Source: Arctopsyche grandis | Lineage: Eukaryota > Arthropoda > Insecta > Trichoptera > Hydropsychidae | Direction of reading: 5' to 3' | DNA length: 64,000 nt | NCBI RefSeq assembly: GCF_051622035.1 | Contig: NC_135365.1 | Coordinates: 21,037,501-21,101,500 of the forward strand | Shown: positions 38,701 to 53,700 of the stretch, piece after piece | Numbering within the stretch: the stretch's first letter is position 1 | Layout of the letters: every line of letters begins with the position of its first letter | The notes under the pieces: generated by a model | Databases searched by the model: none | Seen by the model: the letters and a program-made list of their open reading frames with translations, nothing else | Told to the model about the DNA's origin: nothing | Translations under genes and position numbers: made by a program

Positions 38701-41700
38701 TTAATTATATAATTTAAAAAATATCCAATCATATACATACAAACATAAAACATACCCGTATGCTTGGTTTCTTTGATATTTTGAGGAACAATTTATCAAG
38801 CCTACGCAATATAGTGAATAGAGCTGGTCTCATAGCATCGTTAGACCACTCAGTCGATGGTAAAATAAACGACATATATCTTTGTAATCCTCTGCAAGCC
38901 ATGGATTCAGGATCGTATGGAGATACTTTCAATAGCGAATGGGCAATATCAGCAAGTCTCTGGAAAAATCTTGAATTAACTATCAAATGATTAAAAAAAA
39001 ATTAAATACATATCTTTTAATAAAAACAAACATACGACATGAGATCTTGTATCTAACAATTCAACCGGTTTTCCTTCTTGTCCACTACGCTTAGCTAACT
39101 CGGTCAAACGCGCTGTGCATTTTCCAATAAATTCACCGACTAATGAAAGAAGAACGTCTCTGGGTCGTCTGTATTCTGCTCTTACCACCTAAATAGAAAT
39201 TATAAAAATTAAATTTCTTTCACTAAGCAATCAATAAGTGCACATTGAATTGATCTAAATATAATTTTAACCTCAGAATCTTCATTCGTTGTATCGATTG
39301 GAGGATGGGCTCTGGAGTGATCACTGACATATTTGGAATGAGATTCTTCTTCGAAATCAAAACCTGGTGAGTATGGACCTCTGCTGAAGTTTCTCTGTGA
39401 TGAACCTTTGTGTTCTGGAGACGACCGATATGGACCGTTGTATGATCTAAAATGCACAATTTGAATACAGCACAACAAATAAGTTAAGATTTAATATCAT
39501 ATATAAAGGATGATTACTTTGAAAGTCCTTCGCAATTGTTTACAAGAGTCTTGATTGCAACGGCAAGCTGCTGAATGATTTCTTTCTCAGTTTTTCCTTC
39601 TCTATTATATGATGGACTTTGAATTTGACTTACATAGCATGGAAGTATTGCTTCTAAAATTATCTGAAATTTGAATTTATTACTCAGATTAACTATAAAT
39701 AATATTTAAAAAAAATTTAAGAATTGTAAAATTGCTTACAAGCATTTGATATCCTCGCATACTTTCAGCCGAGTAGGAAACTACCATTACGCATAAACTT
39801 ATGCAGTCTAAAACTGTCACCATTTCATTTTCATCATGATAGCAGAAATCAATTGCTTTTAATGGTTTCTCTTCTTTTACCAATTCAGCAATGTTGAGTG
39901 GATCAGGCGAAGGTGTCTCTAAGCTCAAAAGCAAATTGAACAGGCAACTTGATTGAACCTGTTACACAAGGCATGATGTATTAGATGAATTGATTTTATG
40001 ACTTTAATAAAATATAATTCATTTGAATTATATTATACCTTGTGTGCATCACCATAAGCTCCATCTTCATCAGTATCGAGTATGGCAGATACAGATCCAA
40101 ACATTTGTAGAATGAATGGCTTCCTATTCATCAAGTAGAATTGCTTAACTGCATATTCAATGGTAGTTGTAACAAGCTTGTTAGTTTGATGATTGGAATA
40201 TATTTGTAATAAAGTTGGCATGATTAAAAGATAACTGAAATAAAGTTACAGCAATTAGTAAAAATATTACATGCAGAAAAGTATCCTGAAAATGATTTTG
40301 CCTACCCATTGGTTGAAAATATATTTTTGAAATTGAAAGCAGCATTTATATAAGTCGCCATAACGTAACGTAAAATGCAAGAGTCTTCGCTGTGCAAAAT
40401 AACAGCTCCATTTAATACATTCAAGAAAAGATGAATATCTCCAGAATAAGCAAAGTTTCCAGCCATTGCTTCAAACATTCTAGCGATCAATCGAACCCAC
40501 CTGTAATACAAATTACTCTCAGATGTCTTTAAATATTATTCATATCAATTAAAATTTGTGAATATTACATGAATTTGTGTAAGACATCTAAACCCAACAA
40601 CTGTTCACCCATTTCACCTCCTTCATATAAATCTAAATCGCATTCCAGAGCCTTTCTGGGAAACGAAGGCAGTTTCATAAGTTCTTCGTGAAGAAATACA
40701 ACCCTTTGGACCACCTATAAATATCAAACTAATCAATTACTAATCCTATTCGAGCACAGAGAAAACTTAACGATAACTTACCATATCGACGTTCTTTAAA
40801 ATGGCCCATGTAAGATGAACTTTTCCAATTTCTAGAAATTTGTGAAGTAATTCCTGACGTTGTAGTGCAGCACGAGCGACTGGCGCTCGCATATAAACCA
40901 ACTGAAGTTGAGGATATTGAGATCTTTTGAAAAAGTAAACGTCTCTGACGTACCGAAGTGGGTTGTGTATTTGATCTAAATCATTTATAAAATTAAATAT
41001 TAGTATTTGATCTAAATCATAAATAAAATTATATAGTTATAGGAATATAGCACGACTTGTCCTATTACGAATCTAAACCAGTGATCACATCATCGATCCT
41101 GTACAAACATGTATAACTCAAGGGCAACGTCCCCTTCGATCATTCCAGAAGAAAGAGTTCATCGCTCGATCGTAAAACGAACGAAACCCAACAGTGATGT
41201 CATCAGGCAACCGCGACACATGTCCTGAAAAGTCGTTTACGCGTGGCACGCTGACCCCATATCTATAAACCACACGTGTACCGAGCACGCGCCTCGAAAA
41301 TAGGTCAACACGTGTCTCTAGCACACGTGTCCTGGAAACGAAGACAAAGCGTCTGCACACGGCACGCTACATGCCAGAACGAATATAAAGCGACGCAGCA
41401 GCTCCAGACGCCAGAGTGAACCTCTGGAGTTCAACCAGCTCACTTCTCCGAAGCTCAACCTCTTCGTATATACAATAACCATTGCAACAATTGAACAAAA
41501 ATAAACGATCCTCTTACAAACACAAACGGTGTTTTCTTAGACCGGGTCAACACACCTGTCCCGCGTACTAAATAGTCATAATAGTTTTTCTTTTCAAAAG
41601 TACTTACGTGTTTTATAATCAACCAAGAAAAACTCCTTGTGTTGGAGCTCATCGATACCGAAGAAATCCAGAGATTCACGTAAAATTTGACAGAATTGTG

Positions 41701-44700
41701 TATCTTCCTGAACTGGGAATTGAGACGGTATACCACCTTCTTCTCGGTCTAAATACATTTGAAAATTAGTATTTACTTATATTAATAAAAAAAAAAGATT
41801 TAATAAAAGCAAATTACAGCAACCTTGTGGACCGTGGACTATAATTTTCTTAGCCGATGGAACATTGGCAGTCAACAGTATTGAAGCATCACATTGTTCC
41901 TTTCTTAAAATTTGTTTCAAATCTTTAAACATAATTCCATGAACGCTGTGTACAACCTAAATAAATGTAACTCGTATTATTTTCCTAAAAATATGAATGA
42001 AATCTAATTTGATTCGAAATCATACCATCCATAAAACTGAAAGTGCTGTGCCGATAAGCATTTGGCCGTCTTCGTGTGGTGAACGAACATAAAACATTAT
42101 ATATCCAATGATGTAATTATACAGAGCAAAAGCAGCCTGTTGCGGAAGCTTTGGAACAAATCGAATCAAATGCCGTAAGAGTTTAAACATCTGTTCTTGA
42201 CGTTCCCTTGTAAGCCTCTCGAGGACGTATCTTAGAAAAAGGGCTGAATCTTCCACTAAGCAACACCAAATGACCTGTAGAAAAAATAAAAACAATTATA
42301 AATATGTTGGCAACAATATTCTTCAATCCAAATCGCAGTGTTTTACCTGATATGCTACTTCGTAAACAGCAGTACCATCTTGGGAGACAGCAGCATCATC
42401 TAACAAACCGACAATATGAATCACAGCGGAGCAGAGACAAGACGGAAATAAAGAGTTTGCTGTTTGAGCATGGTGTGAAGTATTTCTTAGACCTTCTCCA
42501 GCTTCATCATCTATTCAACGAATGTAGATTTTTAAAATAATCAGTATCATTGGTATAATTTGATAAAAACAATAAATATGTGTGTTATTTGAAATGCCTT
42601 CAACGTGATCATCTTGTGGATGCTCCAAACTAGGCTCCCATGCAGCTTGTCTAGTGATAGGAATCGTTGTAATTAAAAAGCCTTCTCTTTCGGCACGCCT
42701 TTTATCTTCTCGTTGTTGAAACGCGCGTTTTATAGCTTCAGTTTGTTGCTTTTTTCTAGTTTTGGTAGCAGTCACTAGAGATCTCTGCAAGTATTAAATT
42801 TAATATGTAAAAGATAAAATTTTAGCCTATAATTAAAAAAAAGAATCACTAACATGTCGTTCTTGATTAAGTGTTACTTCCATATCTTTGGTTTTTACAT
42901 GAGGACTCCAAGGAGGATCGACAATAGGAAGAGATTCGATCCCTATCTTTGGCGATGGTAGTGTAAATTCTATACCTGGTGGTGGGACTTTAAATGTCAA
43001 AGAAGCTCCTTCCTCCATACGAGGCCATACTTGATATCGTAATTTCCACATAACTTGGAAACGCAAAATAGCATTAATTCTGCAAAAGATGAAAAATTTT
43101 AAATAACAAAATTGGTGTAGTACATGTTTAAAAATCAAATAATTTAAAATTTAAAAATCAAAAAAATTAGACAAAAATGGAAATAAAGTGAAAAGATTAT
43201 ATAGTTATGTGATGAAAAATATTGTAAGTATGTTCTTGAAGTGAGATTTTCTTTTAGAAATAAAATTGAACCTTATGCTTGGGTCAGAGTGTTGTAAGTC
43301 TTGTAACATTATATCAGCAGCATGGTGAGGAGTTTTAACAGCGGCTAGAATGAAGAGTGAAGCTGCACTTGCTGCTACTTCTTGACAACTATCAAGTAAC
43401 AGTGTCCATGCACTTGGTAAAGCACCAGCAAAAGCATCTTCAGACATTACCATGGCTCCTTTTACAAGTAAAGCCAAAGGGGAGTGGAATGCATTACGAA
43501 CCTAAATAGAAAAGCATCTCAATAGAAAGACGATTTTGAGATTTGTTGTTGTGTGAAAAAATTTCAAAGCCAGCATTGAAAAATTGAAAGTATGTTAGAT
43601 AAAAATACTAGAGTATATGTATAATATAATATTAAAAAAATTAAAGCGAAAAACTATGAGATAGAAGCACTATTGAAGCGAGCATCGAAATTATTTTTAT
43701 TATAAAATTATATTTATTATTGCTCGTTTGTACATACTTGTGCTTTGATATAATTAAGAATAGGTGATGCAACAGTCACAGGTGGAGTCTTTCTAGAAGC
43801 ACGACCGGCTGTGAAGATGTCTCTGGAGTCACCTCGTATCGGTCCATCAATAATTGTACGGTCCAACCTAAGAAAAAGAAATCAAATCATTAGTTCATAT
43901 AAATGATTATATTAAAAATATCTAATAATATATAAAAACCTGTCTTTCTTTCCAACACTATCTTTCCTTCTAATAGGCGAAGTTTGAGAGCTAGTCTGAT
44001 CAGAAACCTTACGGCCTCGTCTATCTTTCTTCAATTGTTGCTTATCACAATCAATATCGAATGGCATATTTTCACCAACGACTCCAAATTTCTCACCATA
44101 GATCTAAAAATATCATGAAATTATAATTATAAACAAATCCTTAATTAATCCTTAGTTGAGCAAGTAAATTTACAAAAACGACCTTTCTAACTGATTTGAT
44201 GAGACGAGAGCTGGCTCGCATGTTCCTCTTGTAGCAAAATGGATGACAGAAGTTTTGATGGGAACAATAGTAATTGAAAGAATTGACAAATTGAACTACG
44301 ACCTGTAAAAAGAGCAACATAAGACAGTGAAACATTACTAATTACCTAGTCAAAATTAGAGATTATACCTTAATCCATGGCAATCCTTTCGATGTGTCAT
44401 CAGTGTCGTTACTATCTGGACTTTCCGGAGGATGATCATGATCGTCGCTCAGTACGCCTGGACTTTCTTCACCTCCACTGCCTTCAGTTGGGGCTGTTAC
44501 ACCTCCAGCCATAGAGCTGCAAAATCCTGATATTCCACCTCCTCCTCCTCCCCCACCACCACTGCCACCTCCTCCGGTAGTAACTGCCGCGTCTGAAGTG
44601 TCACTTCTATCGGACAACGAGCTTACTTTTCGCCTCGACTGAATGGAATCAGCTCGCTTTACGAGATCTATAACATTACGTTGAATATTACAATCTAATT

Positions 44701-47700
44701 CTAAAGTACCGTTACAACGCTAACACCGAACAATAATACAAAACTAAAGTATAGTAGAAAGCTACTTATAATATGTACGTCAAGGAATTACATTTGTTCA
44801 ATTTATAAGCAATAATTAAATACACATATAATCTATTATACTAATCTACGCTGATTTTGTATTTAATATTTAAATATTAATTGAATACAGATAGAAAATA
44901 AATAAAAATATTATTTATTAGGGTTAATTTAAAGACAATTAATCAAAAAATGTCTAAAAACAATTATAAATTGAGGATTTATTTATTTATATTTAATATT
45001 TATTACAATATTATAAAAGCGATTTTTCTATTCTAAAAGCGGTGATAGCATTGTTTTATTTGCTAATAAAGAAAGGTACTAATTTTCAGGAAACAAATGT
45101 GCTAATAAATTACAAGCTGATAGATTACGTAAGTATTACTATATGTTTATTGTGAAGAAAATTTTTGTCAATAAGCATATTTACGTTACATTTAAGGCTA
45201 AATTTTAAGTTTTAGTTCGTACATTTATGAATTTAAAAAAAAATTTTATTTAACAATTTTTTTACTTGAATGTGAAAATATCAGTAAAAAAATATAGAAA
45301 AAAAATCCAGCCTTAATTTTAATAATATCAAAAACAAAGAGAATCATAACTGAACTTCTATAAAATATTTAAAATGTACTTATATATACAAAATTGTATG
45401 TATAGTTTCCAATTTTGAGAAATTCAGCTATGAATACAAAATAGAAATATTTATTACGTTGAAATACTGCACAATCAAATAGTTGGGAAAATAGAGAGAA
45501 ATTGTTAGATAGAAATAAAATATCTGCATAACAGTGTTGGGTATACTAATTAATGTGACTCCTAAAGAAGAATTGCAAGAAAAGATCTATTCGATACTCA
45601 AAACGGTTGGTGTTTCATCAAAAGATGTATATTTTGGAAATACTAGATAGCGCTGGTGTTTGAAGAAAAAGTGACAGACCCAAAAGTTCATGCCCAGTCA
45701 CTGATCGAGTATCGTGTGAACGGCTACACATACATACGCAGAACTTCTCGGAGAAATTGCTTGAGTATATATTTCCATCACCACCACACGACTACTTTAT
45801 CATGATCGTATACGTGTATTAAGATTTAAAAATCATCAACTAAAAAACTGCATTGGATAACAATGGAAAAGTAGGATGTATCGGAATGAGGTTCAGATGG
45901 GGGTAATGTTATCGTCGTTATTTAGCCTTCCTGTGAAAGACTACATATGTATAATCAATTCTGTTACAGCTATTCAATATTATAAATATGGTACTAGTTT
46001 GTATTAGTACGGTATAATGCCCAACACTTTTAACGATTCGCAGCCGAACAATCGGATAAGTTACTTACACTCTTCGACGTCTTTTCCGTCTTTGGTGTTT
46101 CGCCTGAGCTTGAGCGATTTGCGTTTAAATGATCCAGTGGGATGTGGATGGGGGTGGGTGTGGGCGTGGGCAGGTAACAGGGGAGCGGGAGCATGTGCAG
46201 GGGCAAGTACAGGAGCCAATCCTGAACTTTGCTGTGTACCCCGTCTAAGCAGGAACGGCCTGCCAGCAGGTGTGACGACACGAGCTCTAGCTTTCTTCTC
46301 CTCTGCCACTGGAGTACCATCTTCTAACTAAATTAAATATAACAAAACAATTAAATGTACTAAAGAATACAAAGTCGTTCAAATCAAGCTTCATTTAATG
46401 GTGCTTACGGACTAAACCAACGACGATTTTGGGCCAACTTTTTAACCAGCAGTAGCGTACAAAATATCGAAATAAAAATTAAATTTTAAAATTGAAATTA
46501 AATATCAAAATCAAGCTAAAGAGCGAGATTGAGCTAAAATTAGATCATCGTTGATGTTTTGAATTACAACAATGTTTTGAATTACGACGATACCGCATTT
46601 AAAACCAGAGAAATATTATAATTTCTCTGCATACGAGCGAAAAAAAATATTGTTAAAGTCGTCACGAGATGTTACTGCATTTACACGTGGATGATCGATA
46701 AAAAAAAACAATTCATAAAAAAACGCGGTGTCGGATGTCGGTGATTTGTCAAAGGGTTTTTTTTTCTTTCGTCGAAATAAAATTAATAATCACACATTAT
46801 CCGATAAATTTTACCTCTGAAATGATTTAATTACTTGATTTATTTCGACGAGAGAAACAATTGAAGAATAAAAAAATCCGTTTGATGTGCAAAAAAACAC
46901 CCCGGGTTAGCAAAAATCGTTGGATCACCCATACTAATACATGATATATTCTCAGTAACTGCGCATTACGGGGAAGTAAAAATAATAATTCTTGGATTTT
47001 TTTTCGATCTTAGTGCGTATCTTCGTAAGTCAAAACATCTTCGACAAACAAAAGTCGAGGATTACCTGTATGTGATTGTTGATGATCTAATTTTAGGTCA
47101 ATCTCGAAAATTTATTTAAATTGTGCATGTTCTGTTTTAACTTTCAATATTTAATTTTAATTTTAATATAATGATTATAATTTTATTTTGATACTTGAAT
47201 TTAATTTTAATATAATAATAATAGTTTTAATTTTGATACTTAATTTCAATTTTTAAATTTAATTTTTATTTCAATATTTTGTACGCTACTGGTTTTAAAA
47301 GTTGGCCTGTGGGCCATTCGTTGGCTTGGTGCGTACGCACCATAAAGCAAATTTGAATACACAGTGCCGGCTTTACACCTAATGGCGCCCTCGGACAATT
47401 TTTCTAAACATCCTTATACAGGTTTTTCATTTCAAATTGACATTGAAAAGGGGTCAATTTGAAATGAAAAAGGTTAATTTGAAATGAAAAGGGGTCAATT
47501 TGGAATGACAAACCTGTATAAAATTATAAAAAATCGATTACCATCCTCCTTTTTCTGGGCTTGGGACCTTGCTACAGTTTCAGGCAGTGTCAGTAAAAGC
47601 ATAGCAACCCAAATGTTTGGATAGAACTCTTGTAAATTATGCTGTTTTATAAAATTTAATACAATGAGTGGATAAATTTTACCTTGAACTTTATTTGAAA

Positions 47701-50700
47701 GAAAGAATTTTAAATTTATAAGTTCATTGCATAGATATAGAATACAAAGATACGCCCTGACTCTAAAACATAGTGGCATGAACAAATTCATCAGAATATT
47801 TTCAGCTTTCTCTTGCGTTGGGAATATTGAACTATCACCGCAAATTTGTTCCAATGAATAGCTCTCTCCTGAAAGTTTTGTACCACTTTTGAATTAAACA
47901 AACATTAACTAGATACATATATAAAGAGTGGCCTTAAAATAGTTCCAAGTAATCAGAAGTTACTTTTAAAATTTAAACTGTCAATATCATAGATATAGAA
48001 TACATAGATACGCCCTGACGCTCTAAGCCGATCACCCTTTTGGTGCATGCACACACAAAAAAAAGTACAGTGTATGCACACTCTCTCTCAGTAGCTAGGT
48101 AGCTTCTAAGTCGGAAGGTCGATTGACGTTTTTCGAAAATGCCAACGTATTCAGTGAAATTGTGTTACAATTACTCAAGAAAACATAAAAAGGCGGATGG
48201 CATCACATTTTATAAGAAATAATTAATATATAATGTCTTCAATTATAGTAGTATTTTAACATATAATGAAATATCGGCGCGATGTATGTAGTGATGGAAC
48301 AGCGGTTGACAACCTTTGCCACAGGTGTCACTAAATGCACGCGTATGTCTTGTTGGCACTGAAGGAAATTCAGAAATCGACATTAGTTCATTTAGTGACA
48401 CTAGTTTAGTTCATTGTAGTTTAAAACTAGAAACAATGAACTAAATATTAAAGTGTCAGCTTTAAAATTGATCCTTGTGGAAGTTGCTTATGTTTAAATA
48501 TTGTAATAGTTAATGATGGTTTTATTATAGTAACATACATTTGTAGTTTAATATAGTGTGTATAGCTAAATATTTTTTTCTTAATATGGCTTTATTAGTT
48601 TAGTTAACTCTCACGCGGAGTGTCCAATAAAATAAAGCTATAAATAAAATAAAACTTCAGAGCATGTACATATGTACATAAACTGGTTGCTGACCACTGC
48701 CGAACGCTGCCTCCCCTTTTTTTTCACCACTTCCCCGCTAGTTAAACCCCCCGCACCCCTAATTTAGTGGCGACAAGATCTCCAACGAAATTTGTATGTA
48801 ATGGCATATCTACATATGTAGGTTATTCTACATCTACGGTCAATACATAAGAAAATACTGTTACGTACGCCGCGGATTGAGCGAATTGCACTTAAACCAA
48901 CGGATATCTGTTATCGGATTAACTAAATGCATGCACTTACTTCCAAAGATTATATCTAGACTCTAAGTGCATTTAGGCTAAGCAATGACCATTATTAGTT
49001 ATTTCTCAGAATCGGTACGGGAAGACCCAATGTCTTGGAAATACATATCCGAATACGTGACTATACAACAGGTAAACAGATTAGGCGTCCTGAGAGATCT
49101 ATCCTTTATAAGGCGGTGCGTAGGCGATATAATTCATTTCTGGACGGAGCACTGGCAATACGTGTATCTCCTGAATCATCAATAAATGCTGTGAAACGAC
49201 TGTTGGCCTTTTACTTGGATCCTCCACCCACCCCTACGTAACAATACTAATAAAAAACAATGGATACATTAAAATTTGTGTAAATAATGGGGGAGAGTAA
49301 AAAGATAACTTTTAACCAGCATATATCATTGCTACAACTTATGTATGTACATATTATACTCTATATGTTTAAATTAAGCTTTTATACCCCAGTATTTAGT
49401 ATTTGGAGAGCGATTAATCTGACAACTGTGCTACAGCGGTCGACAACCTGTGCCACAGATGCCTCTAAATGCACACGTATATCTTGTTGGCACTGAAGGA
49501 AATTCAGAAATCGACATTAAGTTTAAAACTACAAACAATGAACTAAATTTTAAAGTGTCAGCTTTAAAATTGATCCTTGTGGAAGTTACTAATATTTAAA
49601 TATTGTAATCGTTAATGATGGTTTGATTATAGTAACATACATTTGTAGTTTAATATAGTGTGTATAGCTAAATATTTTTTTCTTAATATGGCTTTATTAG
49701 TTTGGTTTACTGTCACGCGGAGTGTCCAATAAAATAAAGTTATAAATAAAATAAAACTTCAGTGCATGTACATATGTACATTAACTGGTTGCTGACCACT
49801 GCCGACCGCTGCGTCGAACTTTTTTTTCACCACTTCCCCGCTAGTTAAACCCCCTGCACCCCTCAGTTAATGGCGAAGAGATCTGTATGTAAAGTGTTCA
49901 TGAATAAATTTGCTAGTTGATTGATTTTTGTTTACCGTAGCATTACTGCTTCCTTCAGATTCGTTCTCGGGTTCGTGCAGCACAAATGATATTTTTCTAT
50001 CAGCGTCTCCAGCAATGGACTGCAGGCTTTGTGCGGAAGCCTGAGAATGGCCCATGCTGGACAGTGCCATGCTCCATCTCCGGTTCGCCTCCCTGATCCA
50101 GTATACGGCAAGTGATAAATTACATCTAGCTGTCAATGCGGGTAAAAGCGCATCCGTTTCAGATATGCTCTCCCCGCGGCACTTATTATTCGAATTCATT
50201 AATAATAGGAACAATTTGATTAATTCCGTACGATAAATACTAGCACGACTCGCTTAGAATATAATAACATGTGCTATTCAATACTTATTTACTTATTCAT
50301 ATGTAAATACTGAATTAACCAAATTTCCAATTAAATAAATAATATATTAAAAATTCAGATACAAATATAATAAAAAAATAATCTCAATATAAAGAGATAA
50401 ATACAAACCGTATAACATTTACATATTAACAAATCCGTGCTATGAATATGGATGCATAAAGATTATATTATAAAACATATACACATGATACATTCAATGG
50501 ACGTACGTATTGTACATTTAGCATGAAAGGTACACAAGAAGCTAATCTTGAAAGTGATATATAATAAATATAATATATATATATATATATATTAAATAAT
50601 TAAACTTGGGTAAACGACAATCAATGGCATGGTACGAGCAAGTTTTCAATTCAAGTTTCTCAAAAAAAATGAGTGTTTCAAGTGAAACTTCAAAAGCTTT

Positions 50701-53700
50701 ACACACAAAAGCCTCAGCAAATGAATGTTTTCATTACGCAGTATAGTAATTTTACGTATTGAAGCTTTTCAGTTAACAAAATGATGTATGTAATAAATAA
50801 AAATGATGTAATATGTTCATTCGTATGTTGTGGTATAATTTTACATGTTTAGGCAAGCATTTGAAATGTACAATGTATCGCAGAGATTATGTAATGATGA
50901 TGAATAATGCGTTTTAAAAAATAACAACAAAATAAATAAAAAAACTGTAATTCCAGCCTTATAATGAAACTTGAATGCTGCTCAAGACCAGTGGCGTAGC
51001 TACCGCGTCCGCAGACCCTGCAATGCGGGGGGGGCACCGATATCTGGGGGGCGCCACGCAGCGCGCCTTTTTCACGGATTTTTTAATTTGTTCCGTAATT
51101 TTTTTGAAATAACTTTTTTAAAAACTTTTCTTATTTTTCAACCTATTTGTACTATATGTTTGTACATACATTATTATAAATATTTTGAATTCATCCCAAT
51201 AGGGCTAAAAGACTGCCGTCAGTGCCACTTCGACCTATTTGCTGAGAATTCTCTTATTCTTGTATATATTTTTTCAATGTGTAAACAATAAAACAAAATT
51301 ATATGATTAAAACCAATAAAATTTATAAATTTTTCACTGTCACCATTAACAGGTTTTTAAGGAAAATTCACCACCAGTTAATTTAAACAGATTGTGCACT
51401 GCTTGCTAGTCGTCCAGATTAAACTATTAATGTACTTCGATATATACATACATAGGTACATATACCGATACGTAAAAAAGGTATAAATTATTAATTTGGA
51501 AAGTTATTTTGCTGTAAGTAAATAATATGAATATATGGGGGGGGGGGGGGGGCGCCTAAAATATTTTGCGGGGGGGCATCAGGAATTCACGCTACGCCAC
51601 TGCTCAAGACAAATATATCAAATGTGGACAAGATGCACAGCCGTATTCATTTAGATTAAATTAACATTTACTTTTCATTGTGATTATTGGTTTAATTACT
51701 GTTGAATAAAGTCATTTTAATTTGATATGTTCAAATGTTGAATTAATCTAAATTTAATGTAGATTGCACACACAAGATACATTTATAAGATGCTGGGTTC
51801 AACCAAGGTTTAAAAGCATTTCTCAACCTACACATATTGAAGTTGCATACATATGTAGAGTTTCATTTGAAATATCTAACTGTATATTATTTTGTAGTGT
51901 AAAATGTGCAAAGTGTACTATCAATGTCAATTTATTTGAAAGCCTAATTTCCCTTTTTATTTACTTTATTTTTGATTAGGTTGAAAAATGTTTGAAATCA
52001 GTCATGTCTAAGTAGGGGAGAAACATATAACATGTATACATCTATGGCTCATTTTATGCACCAACGACCTGTAAATTCGCTCCCAAGGCGCCGGTCTCTC
52101 CTTCACCGACGCCCTGGAGCTGATCTTCGGCAGGTTCTGGTAGGTTTCGCGCAGGAATGCAGTTATTTCCAACAGAAGCATGCACGCTACTAGACGCAAC
52201 GCCATTGGACACTCGGCTCCAATCGGTCCACTTGGCAATCGTATACTGGCTATAAGATTGATTTACCACATTTATTATTAACAGTCATGGATATAATTAA
52301 ATAGAAGTAGTTCTGTAAAAAGGATTCAATCCACAAGCTACCAATATTGAATTATGAATAAAATAAATAATGGAAAATGATTATCTATGTATGTATATAT
52401 TATGGGTTTGGTGCAAACGATCGAAAAGCGCCAGACAGATTGAACCACAGATTAACTGGATGGCTGCTTTAAACGCAATTCTCGACTTCACGAATGAAAA
52501 ATTGCACATCAGATGACGAGTAACCTTTCGATGTGCAAAGATGCAATTATTAAAATGGTAATTATTAAAATTGAGTTGGATCTTTCTGGCGAGTTTAATA
52601 AGGCAAAATTCGGAACTAACGTATCAGAAGCACAGAACGTATACAGGGTAGGTATGTCGGGACTTCGGGTAGATTTCGCTTAGTGTAAGTGCGAGCAGTG
52701 CGCACGCATTAGGTACACGTGTCGTTAATCTGTGGTTCAGTCTGTCTGTCGCTTTTCGATCGTTTGCACCGCATCGATATATTATACTAGTGCTGTGCCC
52801 GATGAAATATCATCGCATGGGTGTTCGCATATTAAGTTATTAAATAAAAAAAATTAAAAGAAATGTATCGATCCTGTATTTTTTTCAAATGCCTTTTAAA
52901 TATATTTAATTTAATATTTATATTTAATTGTTTAATAAAAAAAAATGGTTAAACCTACCCACCTACCTACATATAAATAATATAAAACACAAATAAATAA
53001 TTAATTAAATAAATTTTCAATAGATGGCGCTAAATGCTCAGAGACTTGCCTAGTGGAGACATTGGTAGCAAACAGTATATATAGAAGTTTTTTCTTTCGT
53101 TATTATATTCGTACATTTTATTGGCAGTGTTTTATGTAGATGTGACGTACATATGTATATGTCGGATCGAAACGACTATTATGTAGTACGGCAAGCGTTA
53201 TCGCAGATACACACACAGACACAGAAAAATAGCGATATTATATATATGAAAGTGTATTCTAAACCCATTTTTGAAAAAAATGTGTTTAGAAATATACTGT
53301 TGCCTAATATTATTAATAACTGTTCCGGATTCCATTTTCAGTTCTGGATCCGGATTCCTGATTGAGTTCCAGATCCAGATTCATGTTTCAGTTCCGATTC
53401 CCGATTTCTGTTTCAGTTCCGTTTCCAATTAATTATTACTATTCGTATTGTAACTTTGTTTTAAATCATTTATCAAGTTGTTTCCGAAACTGTTGAAATT
53501 TCAACAGGCACGACACTAGTCAATGAATACTGAACAAAATCAGACATACATATGTACATATATGATCTTTTTCCACAAAATAAAAATTGTGTAAATCGAT
53601 TTTGTTTATATTTTGAACATTTTTTTATTATTTCATAGCGTATTTTGATAATAAATATAGGCATAATATTATATCAAAACATCACTGATAAATGTGAGTT

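Noticed and set aside
45540-45660. Frame reading VTPKEELQEKIYSILKTVGVSSKD
   Set aside because: Suggestive but only about 40 codons, with no family match and stops on both sides.
46030-46320. Alternative minus-strand frame over unc80 exon 23
   Set aside because: The other frame carries the conserved GRPFLLRRGT and GSFKRKSLKLRR blocks and fits phases of exons 22 and 24.
47495-47854. 119-codon frame containing EQICGDSSIFPTQEK
   Set aside because: Not a separate gene: it is the duplicated exon 46 fragment running into intron sequence.
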